Shown here in pieces: positions 1 through 8,526 of a DNA stretch of 64,000 nt. Position numbers and translations under genes: made by a program. The stretch comes from Prochlorococcus sp. AG-412-I05 (lineage in GTDB: Bacteria > Cyanobacteriota > Cyanobacteriia > PCC-6307 > Cyanobiaceae), in the NCBI GenBank assembly GCA_003214855.1, contig QCLC01000001.1, positions 124,001-188,000 on the forward strand, written 5' to 3'. The notes below the pieces were generated by a model. That model saw only the letters and a list, made by a program, of their open reading frames with translations. It made no database searches and was not told the origin of the DNA. How positions within the stretch are numbered: the first letter of the stretch is position 1; each line of letters begins with the position of its first letter.

Positions 1-264
1 ATAGGCGTATTAGAAACACATTATTGGATTTTTCCATGATTTGGTAGTCAATCAAAAGATGCCAATATTTTAGTCTTCGCATGCTGCTAATCTCGTATCA
101 AATAAGTGATTTGTCTGTAGCAAGTGTTGTAGAGGAGAGACTTTTTTGTCTGTCGAGTCTCTGTTTGCAATTCTCGCTTGTTATGAGCCTGTGTTTTTGA
201 ATGAAGTCTACCTTTCTGAATCCGATCCAAAGCTCTTGTTGAAGATCATTTGAAGTATTGAAAA
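1..264. other. AT-rich intergenic stretch, no gene seen
   Basis: No convincing reading frame is visible on either strand. A short inverted repeat (AGAGAC at 136-141 against GTCTCT at 157-162) lies downstream of the minus-strand permease and could be part of a weak transcription end, but it has no clear T-tract. Any gene to the left is outside the window. Confidence 0.5.
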
Positions 265-1866
265 CTAAGTGAGTGGCTCTTTGCTTAAAGGTGGCTTTTT
301 TTGTTCCCCTTGATCGAGCCCTGGGACCAATGCCAGCGAAGCGATTAATCCCAGAGCGATGATAATCAGTGCTGGCAATATGGATTCCGCCATACGTTCA
401 TCTGCGGCGTATTGGTACAGCCGTACAGAAAGGGTGTCGAAATCAAAGGGTCTCAGAACAAATGTGAGAGGTAGTTCTTTAACCGTGTCGACAAAAACCA
501 AAAGTGCTCCTACCGCTAGGGGACCTTTCAGCAAAGGCAGATGAATGCGGCGAAGCACCTCCTGCCATTGACAGCCCAGTCCAGTAGCGGCTTCATCCAG
601 GCTTGGGGAGAGGCGCTCGAAGGCAGCGTCGAGTCCTCCTTTTGCAACTGCCAAGAAGCGATCGCTATAGCCCCACAGCAGCAGCAGAATCCATGCGAGG
701 TTCCATGGAGCACCGTTGAATGGCATCAGCGCAATGGCCATTACAGCTCCTGGAATGGCATAACCAATCCCTGCCATAAATGAGAGGTTGCCCATCCAGC
801 GAGTTGATGACCAACGCTTGGCGATTGCAAGGATCAGACCTGCTACCACGGCCAGGCTTGCTGCTGCCAGCCCCAGTCCAAGACTGCGTTCTGTCAGTGG
901 GATTAGATCAGGATCTATCCCTTGTTCGAGTTGATCGAGATTGAGGATGGCCCACAGCAGGGGCACACCCAAAGTGATCGTGGGAGGAATGAGGGCTAGG
1001 CACTGAGCACACAGGGCTCGTACACCGTGCAGCTGCCAGGCTGGAGAATCGCCACCAGCGACACCCTCTGTCCAGCGGCGGCTGCGTCGCCTCAGTCTGC
1101 GTTCATACCCCACCAGTGACATCACGATGATCAGAGCGATCATTGCTAGTCCAATGGCACCGGCAGGATTGCCTTCCATTTGCCAGGTCTCAACGATGCC
1201 AGCTGACAGGCTTGGGATGGCGAGTAGTGCTACGGCCCCGAGTTCATTGACGACTTCCATCCCCATTAGGGCAATCCCGGCACCAATCGCTGGTAAAGCC
1301 ATGGGCAGAGCAATGCGTCGAAAACTGTTCCACGGTCCAACCCCAAGACTGCGACAGGCTTCCAGTTGGCGGCGTCCGCAGATTGAAAAGCTTTCAGTGC
1401 TGAGGAGAAAAACGTAGGGATAGGTTGTCAGCGCCATGATCAAAATCCCCCAGCCCATGCCATGAATTCGTATGGCATTGCGACTGCCAAGGTCGATCAG
1501 GATGGCCGAGAGGAGGTAGGCGGGTGTGGCGAGGGGCAATAGCTGAGCCACTCGTAGGGCTCGACGTCCTGGGAAGCGGCAGTTTGCTAATAACCAGCCG
1601 TTTGCAGTTCCCAGTAGGCCACCCAATAAGGATGTCCCGATCAGCAGAGTCAAGGTCCCTTGAATCTGTTGTGGGCCATCGACTCCCAGGCTGGCCGATC
1701 CATGGATGAATCCCTGCAGTGCTTCACCGATCAGACCAATTAGAGGCCAGAGAGCAAGTACAGCAAGCAGAATTGCCATGCTGTTGAGAAGCAGGCGATC
1801 TGGTTGCCAATGGCGTTTGCGCAGGCGGTTCGAGCCGTAGTTTGACTGGACGGCGTCTTGGGTCAT
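265..1866 (-). CDS. ABC transporter permease, iron(III) type (FutB/SfuB-like)
   Basis: A 533-residue inner-membrane permease made of two fused permease halves, each with about six hydrophobic segments. Both halves carry the EAA loop that docks onto the ATPase: residues 169-192 (EACRSLG then IALP) and 425-446 (EAATGLG then IHLP). Two-domain permeases of this length are typical of Fe3+ importers (SfuB/FbpB/FutB), which move iron delivered by a periplasmic binding protein; thiamine permeases (ThiP) share the layout and are the main alternative. No binding protein or ATPase gene lies within the window, so substrate is inferred from family only. The ATG at the 3' edge is the first plausible start, and nothing upstream overlaps it. 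Confidence 0.85.
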   Translation of the reverse strand: MTQDAVQSNYGSNRLRKRHWQPDRLLLNSMAILLAVLALWPLIGLIGEALQGFIHGSASLGVDGPQQIQGTLTLLIGTSLLGGLLGTANGWLLANCRFPGRRALRVAQLLPLATPAYLLSAILIDLGSRNAIRIHGMGWGILIMALTTYPYVFLLSTESFSICGRRQLEACRSLGVGPWNSFRRIALPMALPAIGAGIALMGMEVVNELGAVALLAIPSLSAGIVETWQMEGNPAGAIGLAMIALIIVMSLVGYERRLRRRSRRWTEGVAGGDSPAWQLHGVRALCAQCLALIPPTITLGVPLLWAILNLDQLEQGIDPDLIPLTERSLGLGLAAASLAVVAGLILAIAKRWSSTRWMGNLSFMAGIGYAIPGAVMAIALMPFNGAPWNLAWILLLLWGYSDRFLAVAKGGLDAAFERLSPSLDEAATGLGCQWQEVLRRIHLPLLKGPLAVGALLVFVDTVKELPLTFVLRPFDFDTLSVRLYQYAADERMAESILPALIIIALGLIASLALVPGLDQGEQKKPPLSKEPLT

Positions 1867-2109
1867 CAGGCGATCAATCTCAACCGTTAGAGGCCATCAG
1901 GGAGAAGGTTTTGATGTTGAGCAAACGAAGTTGGGTGGCATTGGCAGAGTTCTGCAGCGGTGAAGACTTTTTTCTGCATGACCTCAACTGCGTTCAACAG
2001 CATTGTGAGTCACGACATTCTTTTTGCTCTGCGATGGCTTTGAAAGCTGGCCTGTAGCTTCTTTTTGTGCTCGAGTTCCCTTCCAGCTTGTTGATTGAGA
2101 GGTCGTTTT

Positions 2110-2256
2110 CTAGGGGCGTCGCTCGCGTACCGGAATAGGCACAAGTGAGGGTTCCATCAGTCCGCCGCCGCTGTTGTCGTCATCGGAATCAGCCAATAAC
2201 CAAAAGGCCAGCATCACGAGGGCCAGGGCGGTGATGGCGGTCAGCAGTTCAAGCAT
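2110..2256 (-). CDS. small membrane protein, 48 residues, unknown function
   Basis: A short frame with an ATG preceded by a good ribosome site (GGAGAGG, about five bases upstream). The product starts with one hydrophobic helix (residues 3-22), followed by an acidic patch (DSDDDN), a glycine run and a Pro/Arg tail (PIPVRERRP). The single-pass topology and clean start support a real gene; I do not recognise the family. It sits alone between the iron permease and the CobW gene, both on the same strand. Confidence 0.6.
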   Translation of the reverse strand: MLELLTAITALALVMLAFWLLADSDDDNSGGGLMEPSLVPIPVRERRP

Positions 2257-2528
2257 GGCCCTCTCCGTTGACAGAACAGTTTAGCCAGGTAGATCTCAAT
2301 GAGGAGGTATCAGAAGCTTGATTCTGTTCATACTGAAGTATCAATTCAGCACAGCAAACACAACCAGCGAGTGTGCAGTCGCTTTTATTGCTCAAGAATT
2401 GAGTGTGCTGTTGATCAAGCGGTTGGTCAGGCTCTCCTCCTGGCGCGGGTTGAGCACATGCCATTGATGCAGCTGTTGAGTAGCAAGCAGTGGGCAAAGT
2501 TGTCGATCTGTTTGCCTGTTGGTTGGAG

Positions 2529-3617
2529 TCAGCTGAACCCTTTGCCGGCGTCCTTTGCTACGCAGGCCTGAAGTTGGCGTCGCAGGGTGTCGTGATCGAG
2601 TTGGCGTCCAATCAACACCAGTTGGTTCTTGCGCTCAGCGGGCCAGTCGCTGTCATCAATGGAGAAGCGCTTGCCGGCTAAATGAAAGATGTGGCGGCGT
2701 TCGCTCTCGTTGAACCAGAGAATCCCTTTGGCACGAAAGACTTCTGCAGGAAGTTGATTGTCTAAGAAATTTTGGAACTTCCGCAGCGCAAAAGGGTCAT
2801 CGCTGCTGAAGGATAGGGATGTGAAGCCTTCGATTGCTAGGTGATCAGGGTGGTCATCGTGGTGATGACTGTGATCATCGTGGTGATGACTGTGATCGTC
2901 GTGGTGATGACTGTGATCGTGGCTCTCTGCAAGGTCTGCTGGTTGTACACGATCGGTTTCAAACAGGCCCACGCTTAGTAGCAGAGGTAAGTGCACGTTT
3001 CCTTTGATTGATCGAAGGATGCGGGGATTTTGTTTGAGGTCTGCCAACTTCGATTCAATCTCTTTCAAGCGCTCTTCAGGGACGAGATCTGTTTTGTTGA
3101 GCAGCAGGATGTCGCCATAGATCACCTGGGCTCTGCCGACTTCGCTTTCCAGGAGTTGGTCGTTAAAGTTTTCCGCGTCGATCAAGGTAATGATCGAATC
3201 CAAGCGGGTTTGATCTCGCAGTTCACTGCCAAGAAAGGTCATGGCAACGGGTAGCGGATCTGCCAGGCCTGTGGTCTCTACAACGAGGTAATCGATTGGG
3301 TCTGGACGTTCGAGAATCCGATCAACCGCTTCGAGCAGCTCCCCATTGATCGAGCAGCAGATGCAGCCATTGCTGAGTTCAACCATGTCCTCGCTGGTGC
3401 TGACGATCAACTCGTTGTCGATTCCAATCTCACCGAATTCATTCACCAATACGGCGGTTTTTAGGCTCTTCTGATTGCTGAGGATGTGGTTGAGCAGGGT
3501 GGTTTTGCCGGCGCCTAGGAAGCCAGTGAGGATTGTTACCGGTACGCACCGGTCTTGCTCGAGCGCTTCGCCATGATCAGGTTGAGTGGTTGCTTCGGAT
3601 GCGATTGCGTCGTTCAT
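2529..3617 (-). CDS. CobW/COG0523-family GTPase with His-rich loop (metal chaperone)
   Basis: A G3E-type P-loop GTPase thought to insert or deliver a metal, usually zinc or cobalt. Numbering from the upstream in-frame ATG at 3656: Walker A GFLGAGKTT at 45-53, the metal-binding CxCC motif (CICC) at 98-101, ETTGLADP at 127-134, and the guanine motif NKTD at 187-190. A His/Asp-rich metal-binding loop follows at about 245-271, then the CobW C-terminal domain. I prefer the ATG at 3617 (MNDAIAS), since the 13 residues before it look like leader; the longer start is possible. The loop is built by a 21-base tandem repeat. A cobalt (cobalamin) role is possible, but the family's broader link is to zinc supply. 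Confidence 0.88.
   Translation of the reverse strand: MNDAIASEATTQPDHGEALEQDRCVPVTILTGFLGAGKTTLLNHILSNQKSLKTAVLVNEFGEIGIDNELIVSTSEDMVELSNGCICCSINGELLEAVDRILERPDPIDYLVVETTGLADPLPVAMTFLGSELRDQTRLDSIITLIDAENFNDQLLESEVGRAQVIYGDILLLNKTDLVPEERLKEIESKLADLKQNPRILRSIKGNVHLPLLLSVGLFETDRVQPADLAESHDHSHHHDDHSHHHDDHSHHHDDHPDHLAIEGFTSLSFSSDDPFALRKFQNFLDNQLPAEVFRAKGILWFNESERRHIFHLAGKRFSIDDSDWPAERKNQLVLIGRQLDHDTLRRQLQACVAKDAGKGFS
2854..2916 (-). repeat. three tandem 21-bp units encoding a His/Asp metal loop
   Basis: Three head-to-tail copies (2854-2874, 2875-2895, 2896-2916) of a 21-base unit, differing by one base in the third copy, encode repeated SHHHDDH heptapeptides in the CobW-type GTPase. The length keeps the frame, so copy number may vary between strains by slippage without breaking the gene. 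Confidence 0.85.
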
Positions 3618-3707
3618 GGGCTTGCCGTCAGGGGAGCGGGAGGGTGTTGGAACCACAGCCGCTCGTTGATTCCATGCTGGCAGCAGTTTCGGCTGAGTGA
3701 GTTTTGA

Positions 3708-3998
3708 TTAGCCCGGTTCCAGCAAATTGATTGCTTCGGCGAGCTTCAAATCACGATCGCTCAATCCGTTGACGTCATGGGTCGTCAACTCGATGGTCAC
3801 AGTGGCATAGACGTTGCTCCATTCCGGGTGATGGTTCATGGCTTCAGCTAGCAGTGCCACACGGGTCATAAAACCGAAGGCTTCCACAAAGTTGCGAAAG
3901 CGCCATTGCCGTCGCAGCCGTTGATCCGCGAGGGTCCACCCCGGCAGCTTTTCAGCTACGGAAGAGAGCTGTTCAGCAGTAAGCAGGGTTGCCTTCAT
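3708..3998 (-). CDS. pterin-4-alpha-carbinolamine dehydratase
   Basis: A 96-residue protein of the PCD/DCoH family, which dehydrates 4a-hydroxytetrahydropterin. The core signature is present: EAMNHHPEW around residues 52-60, then [18 protein letters not shown], with the paired histidines and the later His/Asp expected in the active site. Length matches the family (about 95-105). It is a cytosolic soluble enzyme. In cyanobacteria, which lack a clear aromatic hydroxylase here, the true substrate is uncertain; family members have also been tied to molybdopterin and RuBisCO assembly. It lies just upstream of the CobW GTPase on the same strand, 91 bases from the longest start. Confidence 0.9.
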   Translation of the reverse strand: MKATLLTAEQLSSVAEKLPGWTLADQRLRRQWRFRNFVEAFGFMTRVALLAEAMNHHPEWSNVYATVTIELTTHDVNGLSDRDLKLAEAINLLEPG

Positions 3999-4269
3999 GA
4001 GGTTGTGTTTTGAGCTTTGGATTCATTCTTGTCTGTAATGGTTGCTGTGTTGTGTTGCTCTAATGATGCAATGGCTGAAGGGTGATTTGATGTTGTCCCC
4101 TAGGAGTGATTGCGGCAGTTGAATCCAATGCTGTTGTTCGAGTTGGTCGGATACGGCTAAACAATTTTTCTTTGAACTGGCAATGATTGAGCGCTGTGGT
4201 GCGTTGTCGAGAGGTTGTCTTGTCAGAGCATCGATCAACGATGCACATTTGGCAGTGCATTTGTGTGGA

Positions 4270-4638
4270 TTATGTTTGATCTGTTGGCATCGATTGCCCC
4301 TGATCTGGTGACTCCGCTAGATCGTGGAGACGATCAACGAGGAGATCCACGTCGGTCTCAGCACCACCATCTTCAGCCCAGGCATCAGGGTTGTGGCGTT
4401 GCTGCACCAACTGGTTGAGTTTGGAACCATTGCGGCGTGCGAATAAGTTGGCTGTGCTGCTTGGTGCTGCTTCTTTGTGACCAGTAGTTGGCTTGACTGG
4501 CTTGGACTTCAAGAGATCAGGGATGGCGAGATTGAGGGCACCTCGTAGTAGATGCTCGATGGCTTGTTTTTGATCCATTCCGTGCATCGCGGCATAACGA
4601 TCAAGTCGCGTTAACAATTCATCAGGCAGATCATTCAT
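4270..4638 (-). CDS. conserved hypothetical protein, ribbon-helix-helix-like N-terminus
   Basis: A 122-residue soluble protein. Residues 3-35 (LPDELLTRLDRYAAMHGMD then a helix) resemble the ribbon-helix-helix type of DNA-binding fold, the middle is a Lys/Pro/Ser-rich linker, and the C-terminal third is acidic and helical. The start ATG overlaps the stop of the upstream YjbQ-type gene by eight bases, so the two are probably translated from one message. No recognised domain beyond this weak similarity; role unknown. Confidence 0.65.
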   Translation of the reverse strand: MNDLPDELLTRLDRYAAMHGMDQKQAIEHLLRGALNLAIPDLLKSKPVKPTTGHKEAAPSSTANLFARRNGSKLNQLVQQRHNPDAWAEDGGAETDVDLLVDRLHDLAESPDQGQSMPTDQT

Positions 4639-5101
4639 GGCTGTTCATTTCGCCAATCGCGTGGATCGCCACCCGCCTGTGGCTTCCATGCCGGCGATGT
4701 TCCCAGAGATAAATCGCCTGCCAGATGCCTAGTAGCAGCTTGCCTTGATCAATGCTGAGGCTAAGAGTGCTGCAGGTGAGAGCTGTGCGGATATGCGCGG
4801 GCATATCGTCTGGCCCTTCATCGTCATGGAGATAGGAACGCCGCTCGCCTAGGCCGTTGATTGGCCGGAAGCCCTCTTCTGGTACGAGAGCCTTGAGATA
4901 AGCCGAGAGATCTGTGAGTACTCGTGGGTCTGCGTTTTCGTTGATGGTGAGGCTGCAACTGGTGTGCAATGCCGTGAGGTGGAGAACGCCACGCTCAATT
5001 CTCGAGGAGGCAATCCAATGATTGAGTTGGGGAGTGAGGTCTGTGAAGCCCTCTCCTGTCGTGACAATCTCCAGCTGGTGTAACGCTTGCTGAAGAGACA
5101 T
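4631..5101 (-). CDS. YjbQ/UPF0047 family protein
   Basis: A 156-residue member of the YjbQ family, which in some bacteria shows weak thiamine-phosphate synthase activity. Diagnostic stretches are HTSCSLTINENADP near residue 48, the conserved MPAHIRTAL segment, and LGIWQAIYLWEHR near the C-terminus. The frame stays open a further 74 codons upstream, but that part is low in conserved features and about 140-155 residues is the family norm, so I set the start at the ATG at 5101 (MSLQQAL). It overlaps the following hypothetical gene by eight bases. Confidence 0.85.
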   Translation of the reverse strand: MSLQQALHQLEIVTTGEGFTDLTPQLNHWIASSRIERGVLHLTALHTSCSLTINENADPRVLTDLSAYLKALVPEEGFRPINGLGERRSYLHDDEGPDDMPAHIRTALTCSTLSLSIDQGKLLLGIWQAIYLWEHRRHGSHRRVAIHAIGEMNSHE

Positions 5102-5401
5102 CGCTGTTGGGGGGAGTGACTGGCTGCCTAAGTTTGGGCTACACAGTTGAGCTAGCAGCAATGGGGCGTGCTGTTGCGCTGAAAGGGTCTGCTGGCGATC
5201 ATTGCGTTGCTTGCTGCGCTTGCGAGTGGCTGTGCCCCTCTCCATGGGCAGCGGGTGCTGAAGCAGCTGAAAAATATCTGCCCGATGGCTTGTCTTGAAA
5301 CTTTTTGCTGGCAAAGACAACACTCGCCAATGGATGACTTATGCCTTGATGGCCAGCAATGGTGAGGAATTCCCTTGTGGTTGGATGACCTTGACTGATG
5401 A

Positions 5402-5842
5402 ATGATGCAGCAAGGAATGCACTTGGAACAGGAGATGACCGTCAATGTTGAACCTGAGCTCACCCTCTTGTTTGACGGGGCTTGTCCTTTTTGTTGCCGT
5501 GAAGTGAGCTTTTTACGCGCTCATGATCGTCACGGCCGCTTGAATTTTGTTGATATTGATTCCCCTAACTATGACCCTGAGGCCTTTGCGGGCATCAGTT
5601 ATCGGCAGGCGATGGGGCGCATGCATGCGTTGCGTCGCAATGGTGAAGTCGTGCGAGATGTCGCGGTCTTTCGCGAGGCTTATCAATTGGTGGATTGGGG
5701 ATGGCTCTATGCACCCACGGCTTGGCCTGGTGTTGCTCGTGTTGTGGATGGGGTCTACAAGATCTGGGCTCGATTACGCCTGCGGCTCACTGGTCGCGAA
5801 TCCCTTGATCAGCTATGCCGCTGCCGCATCAAGCGGCTTTAG
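5402..5842 (+). CDS. DCC-family thiol-disulfide oxidoreductase-like protein (DUF393)
   Basis: A 146-residue protein with the family hallmark DGACPFC near residues 25-31, giving a CxxC (C28, C31) close to the N-terminus after a beta strand, as in thioredoxin-like folds. Length and pattern match DUF393/DCC proteins, thought to act in thiol redox chemistry; no substrate is known. The first ATG is used, but ATGs at residues 6 and 12 are also possible and would leave the DCC motif nearer the N-terminus. It stands alone upstream of the carboxypeptidase gene. Confidence 0.85.
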   Translation: MMQQGMHLEQEMTVNVEPELTLLFDGACPFCCREVSFLRAHDRHGRLNFVDIDSPNYDPEAFAGISYRQAMGRMHALRRNGEVVRDVAVFREAYQLVDWGWLYAPTAWPGVARVVDGVYKIWARLRLRLTGRESLDQLCRCRIKRL

Positions 5843-5931
5843 TTTTTACCTCTCTTCTGTCTCTCTTTTAAGGGGTAAGTGGGAGTCAAGAGCGACGAAC
5901 TTTTGGCCTTAGGGCACTCGTCTGTTTAAGG

Positions 5932-7485
5932 TTGATGCAGTCATGGATCCAGCCCTTGCCTGCGCTGGCTTGGCAACGACTTGGTGAATATCTGCACGAG
6001 ACCCAGCTTTTGGGTTCGATTCAATCCACCCTTTATTGGGATCAGAACACCAGGATGCCTGCTGCTGGGGCTGCTTGGCGCGGTGAGCAACTCAGCCTTC
6101 TGGCCAAGCAATTGCATGCACGTCAAAGCAGTTCGCAATTTGAGGGGCTGTTGGTGGAGGTTCGCGCTGAATTTGAGCAAGCTCGTTTGGCGGGGGAGTT
6201 GGAGCCAAGCCAGGTTGTTGAGCGAGCTCGCAACCTGGAGCTGCTTGAGCAAGACCTCAGGCGACAGCAGCGCCTAGATCCTGCTTTGGTGGGAGCGCTC
6301 GCGACTGCGAAGGCAAAGGGATATGCGCGATGGCAGCAAGCCAAATCAACGGCTGATTTTTCCTGCTTCGCGTCGGCGTTGCAGCATCTGATCAGTTTGC
6401 GGCAGGAGCAGGCGCAGCAGCTGGCAGAACAACGCAGCTGCTGGGAAAGTTTGGCCCAACCTTTTGAGCCAGATCTGACCTTGGCGCGTTTAAAGGAGCT
6501 GTTTGCTCCATTACGTCAACGACTGCCTGAGTTAGTTGAGAAGGCACGCGCTTGGACTCGTTCTCGTGCTGTTTCATTGGGATGGGATTTGCATGACACC
6601 ACTCAGCAGGATCTTTGTGAGCGCTTGCTGCAGGGATGGGGTCGGGATCTGAGCATCACTTGCGTGGCGCGATCACCTCATCCGTTTTCAACCACCCTTG
6701 GACCTCAGGATTTTCGACTCACGACAAGAGTGGTGCCTGGGCAGCCCTTGTCTTGTTTTTTGGCCACCGCTCATGAATGGGGACACTCCCTTTATGAACA
6801 AGGTCTACCTGCTCAAAGTCATCAATGGTTTGCCTGGCCGTTGGGCCAGGCCACGTCGATGGCGGTGCATGAGAGCCAGTCTCTGTTTTGGGAGAACAGA
6901 ATTGCTCGCAGTAGGGCTTTTTGCGAATGCTGGTGGCCTCATTTTGCATCTGTAGGCGCGCCACTCAGATCTGCTGATGAGCTTTGGCTGGCGATGAATC
7001 CATTAACACCAGGCTTGAATCGCGTGGAAGCCGATGAACTCAGTTATGGCTTGCATATTTTAATTCGAACAGATCTTGAAATTGCGCTGCTTGAAGAAGG
7101 CCTGCCGGTGGAGGATTTGCCTGATCAATGGAACCAGCGCTATAGCAATTTGCTTGGTGTGATTCCCGAAAATGATGGCGAGGGCTGTCTGCAAGATGTG
7201 CATTGGAGTGAAGGTTTATTTGGCTATTTCCCTTCTTATCTGATGGGGCATCTGATCAGTGCGCAGCTATCAGATGCGATGCAGCAGGCGATTGGTCCAC
7301 TTGAGGAACATGTCGCTCATGGAAATGAGCATCAGCTGTTGGCTTGGTTGAGAGAGCATGTTCACCCGATTGGCCGGATGATGAATGCTGAGCAATTGGT
7401 GGAGCATGTAACCGGAAAACCTTTATCAAGCAAGCCTTTCCTTGATTATTTAGAAGACAAGCTCGAGCATTTACGAGAGCTTTGA
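5932..7485 (+). CDS. M32-family metallocarboxypeptidase (carboxypeptidase Taq)
   Basis: A 517-residue zinc carboxypeptidase that removes single residues from peptide C-termini in the cytosol. The zinc site HEWGH is at residues 281-285, followed about 30 residues later by VHESQSLFWEN, which holds the third ligand and catalytic support residues. The M32-specific HPF motif is at 250-252. Length is typical of the family (about 500). The first two codons are both ATG. Gene order on either side (DCC protein, then the accessory pocket) suggests it is a single-gene unit. Confidence 0.93.
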   Translation: MMQSWIQPLPALAWQRLGEYLHETQLLGSIQSTLYWDQNTRMPAAGAAWRGEQLSLLAKQLHARQSSSQFEGLLVEVRAEFEQARLAGELEPSQVVERARNLELLEQDLRRQQRLDPALVGALATAKAKGYARWQQAKSTADFSCFASALQHLISLRQEQAQQLAEQRSCWESLAQPFEPDLTLARLKELFAPLRQRLPELVEKARAWTRSRAVSLGWDLHDTTQQDLCERLLQGWGRDLSITCVARSPHPFSTTLGPQDFRLTTRVVPGQPLSCFLATAHEWGHSLYEQGLPAQSHQWFAWPLGQATSMAVHESQSLFWENRIARSRAFCECWWPHFASVGAPLRSADELWLAMNPLTPGLNRVEADELSYGLHILIRTDLEIALLEEGLPVEDLPDQWNQRYSNLLGVIPENDGEGCLQDVHWSEGLFGYFPSYLMGHLISAQLSDAMQQAIGPLEEHVAHGNEHQLLAWLREHVHPIGRMMNAEQLVEHVTGKPLSSKPFLDYLEDKLEHLREL

Positions 7486-7506
7486 TTGAGAAGGATGTGA
7501 AAACGC

Positions 7507-7773
7507 ATGGTCCGAGCAAAACGCTTACTGCCATCTGGCTGCAGTTTCCACATCACGCTGCGATGCAATAGCAGGCAGTTCTTGATTGCCAAAGCCCTTA
7601 GGCGGGATGTCCTACTGGCAGTACTTAAAAAGGCCAGACAGAAATTTGCCGTGAAGGTTTATGGGGTCTGCCTGATGGCTAACCACCTTCACTTGCTGCT
7701 TAAGCCAGCCGATGCCAAGGATCTGCTTCTTGATTGTCTTGAGGGCCAGCTTAATCGTCTGCAAGAACTTTAA
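7507..7773 (+). pseudogene. truncated Y1/REP-associated (RAYT, IS200-like) transposase remnant
   Basis: An 88-residue N-terminal piece of a HUH-type single-strand transposase. It keeps the start (residues 9-22 resemble the family's GCSFHITLR strand) and the metal-binding HUH site within MANHLHLLLKP near residues 56-66. The catalytic tyrosine helix and the rest of the 180-plus residues are missing after the stop, and I could not find the remainder in another frame directly downstream. It therefore looks dead. It marks the left edge of a pocket of unusual genes (7.5-9.6 kb). Confidence 0.75.
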
Positions 7774-7966
7774 TAGATACTCCTGGTCTAGATTTGGCAC
7801 TATGTTGAAAACGTCTGCTGCCATTGCTAGATTAAATTAATTGCATTGAAGGGTAGGGTATTGGGTAAATGGCATCTTTCTTTGGGTTAGATGTTCTTAC
7901 TAATTATTTTCTTTCTTCTGGGATTTCTCCAGGGCCCGTTATGCTTGATACAGCAGAACGTCGCAA

Positions 7967-8404
7967 ATGAAAGGCATCAACGGCATATTGGCTGCCATTG
8001 GCGTCATGCTTTTGGTGTTTATTGTTATCACCATGGGGATAATCCCTGGGGGCAATGTTATCACTAATCAAGTTGCTGAAAGTCAGCTTGATGCTAGGGG
8101 TGTGGCTAGTGATCAATTGAAGAATAATCAAGTGGCAACTAATCCAACAGCAACTAATCCGCTAGCTATTCAGCGAGTGCCAGATAATTCAGTATCCAAC
8201 CAGCGAGTACCGAATGATCAAGTATCAACAGATGAGACCACTGTTGAACAGCGGGGCTCTAAATGTGCGCCTGGCTGGGTAGAGGCAGGCGATGGTATTT
8301 TATGTGTGCCTGGATTGTTTAAGGTGCTTGATGTTGCTGATACGGTCGGTCCGGGCGAGAAGAATTGTTGGGCTGGAGGGATGGTGCTTAATTGCCGTGA
8401 CTAA
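7967..8404 (+). CDS. membrane-anchored protein with five-residue repeats, unknown function
   Basis: A 145-residue protein with one N-terminal membrane helix (residues 7-26) and no cleavable signal of the classic type. Residues 29-88 fall into twelve consecutive five-residue units with V or L (once T) at the centre: GNVIT, NQVAE, SQLDA, RGVAS, DQLKN, NQVAT, NPTAT, NPLAI, QRVPD, NSVSN, QRVPN, DQVST. The C-terminal 50 residues hold four cysteines (100, 113, 134, 143) that could form two disulfides outside the membrane. Not recognised. It is followed at once by a perfect 13-bp inverted repeat. Pentapeptide-repeat proteins have a similar period but prefer a small residue two before the centre, which is not the case here. 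Confidence 0.65.
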   Translation: MKGINGILAAIGVMLLVFIVITMGIIPGGNVITNQVAESQLDARGVASDQLKNNQVATNPTATNPLAIQRVPDNSVSNQRVPNDQVSTDETTVEQRGSKCAPGWVEAGDGILCVPGLFKVLDVADTVGPGEKNCWAGGMVLNCRD

Positions 8405-8407
8405 AGA

Positions 8408-8444
8408 ATCTTATGCGACTCTATTCATTGTAGTCGCATAAGAT
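8408..8444 (+). terminator. perfect 13-bp inverted repeat, candidate transcription end
   Basis: ATCTTATGCGACT (8408-8420) pairs perfectly with AGTCGCATAAGAT (8432-8444) around an 11-base loop, starting four bases after the stop of the repeat protein. There is no T-tract directly after the stem on the plus strand, so rho-independent termination is not certain; mRNA 3'-end protection is an alternative. Confidence 0.55.
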
Positions 8445-8526
8445 AGTTGGATCTATTTAGGGTTTTAAAAAAGGGATCTCATTTAGGGTTCTTAATTTTG
8501 CTGTTGGTATGATTGCCTTGATTGAT

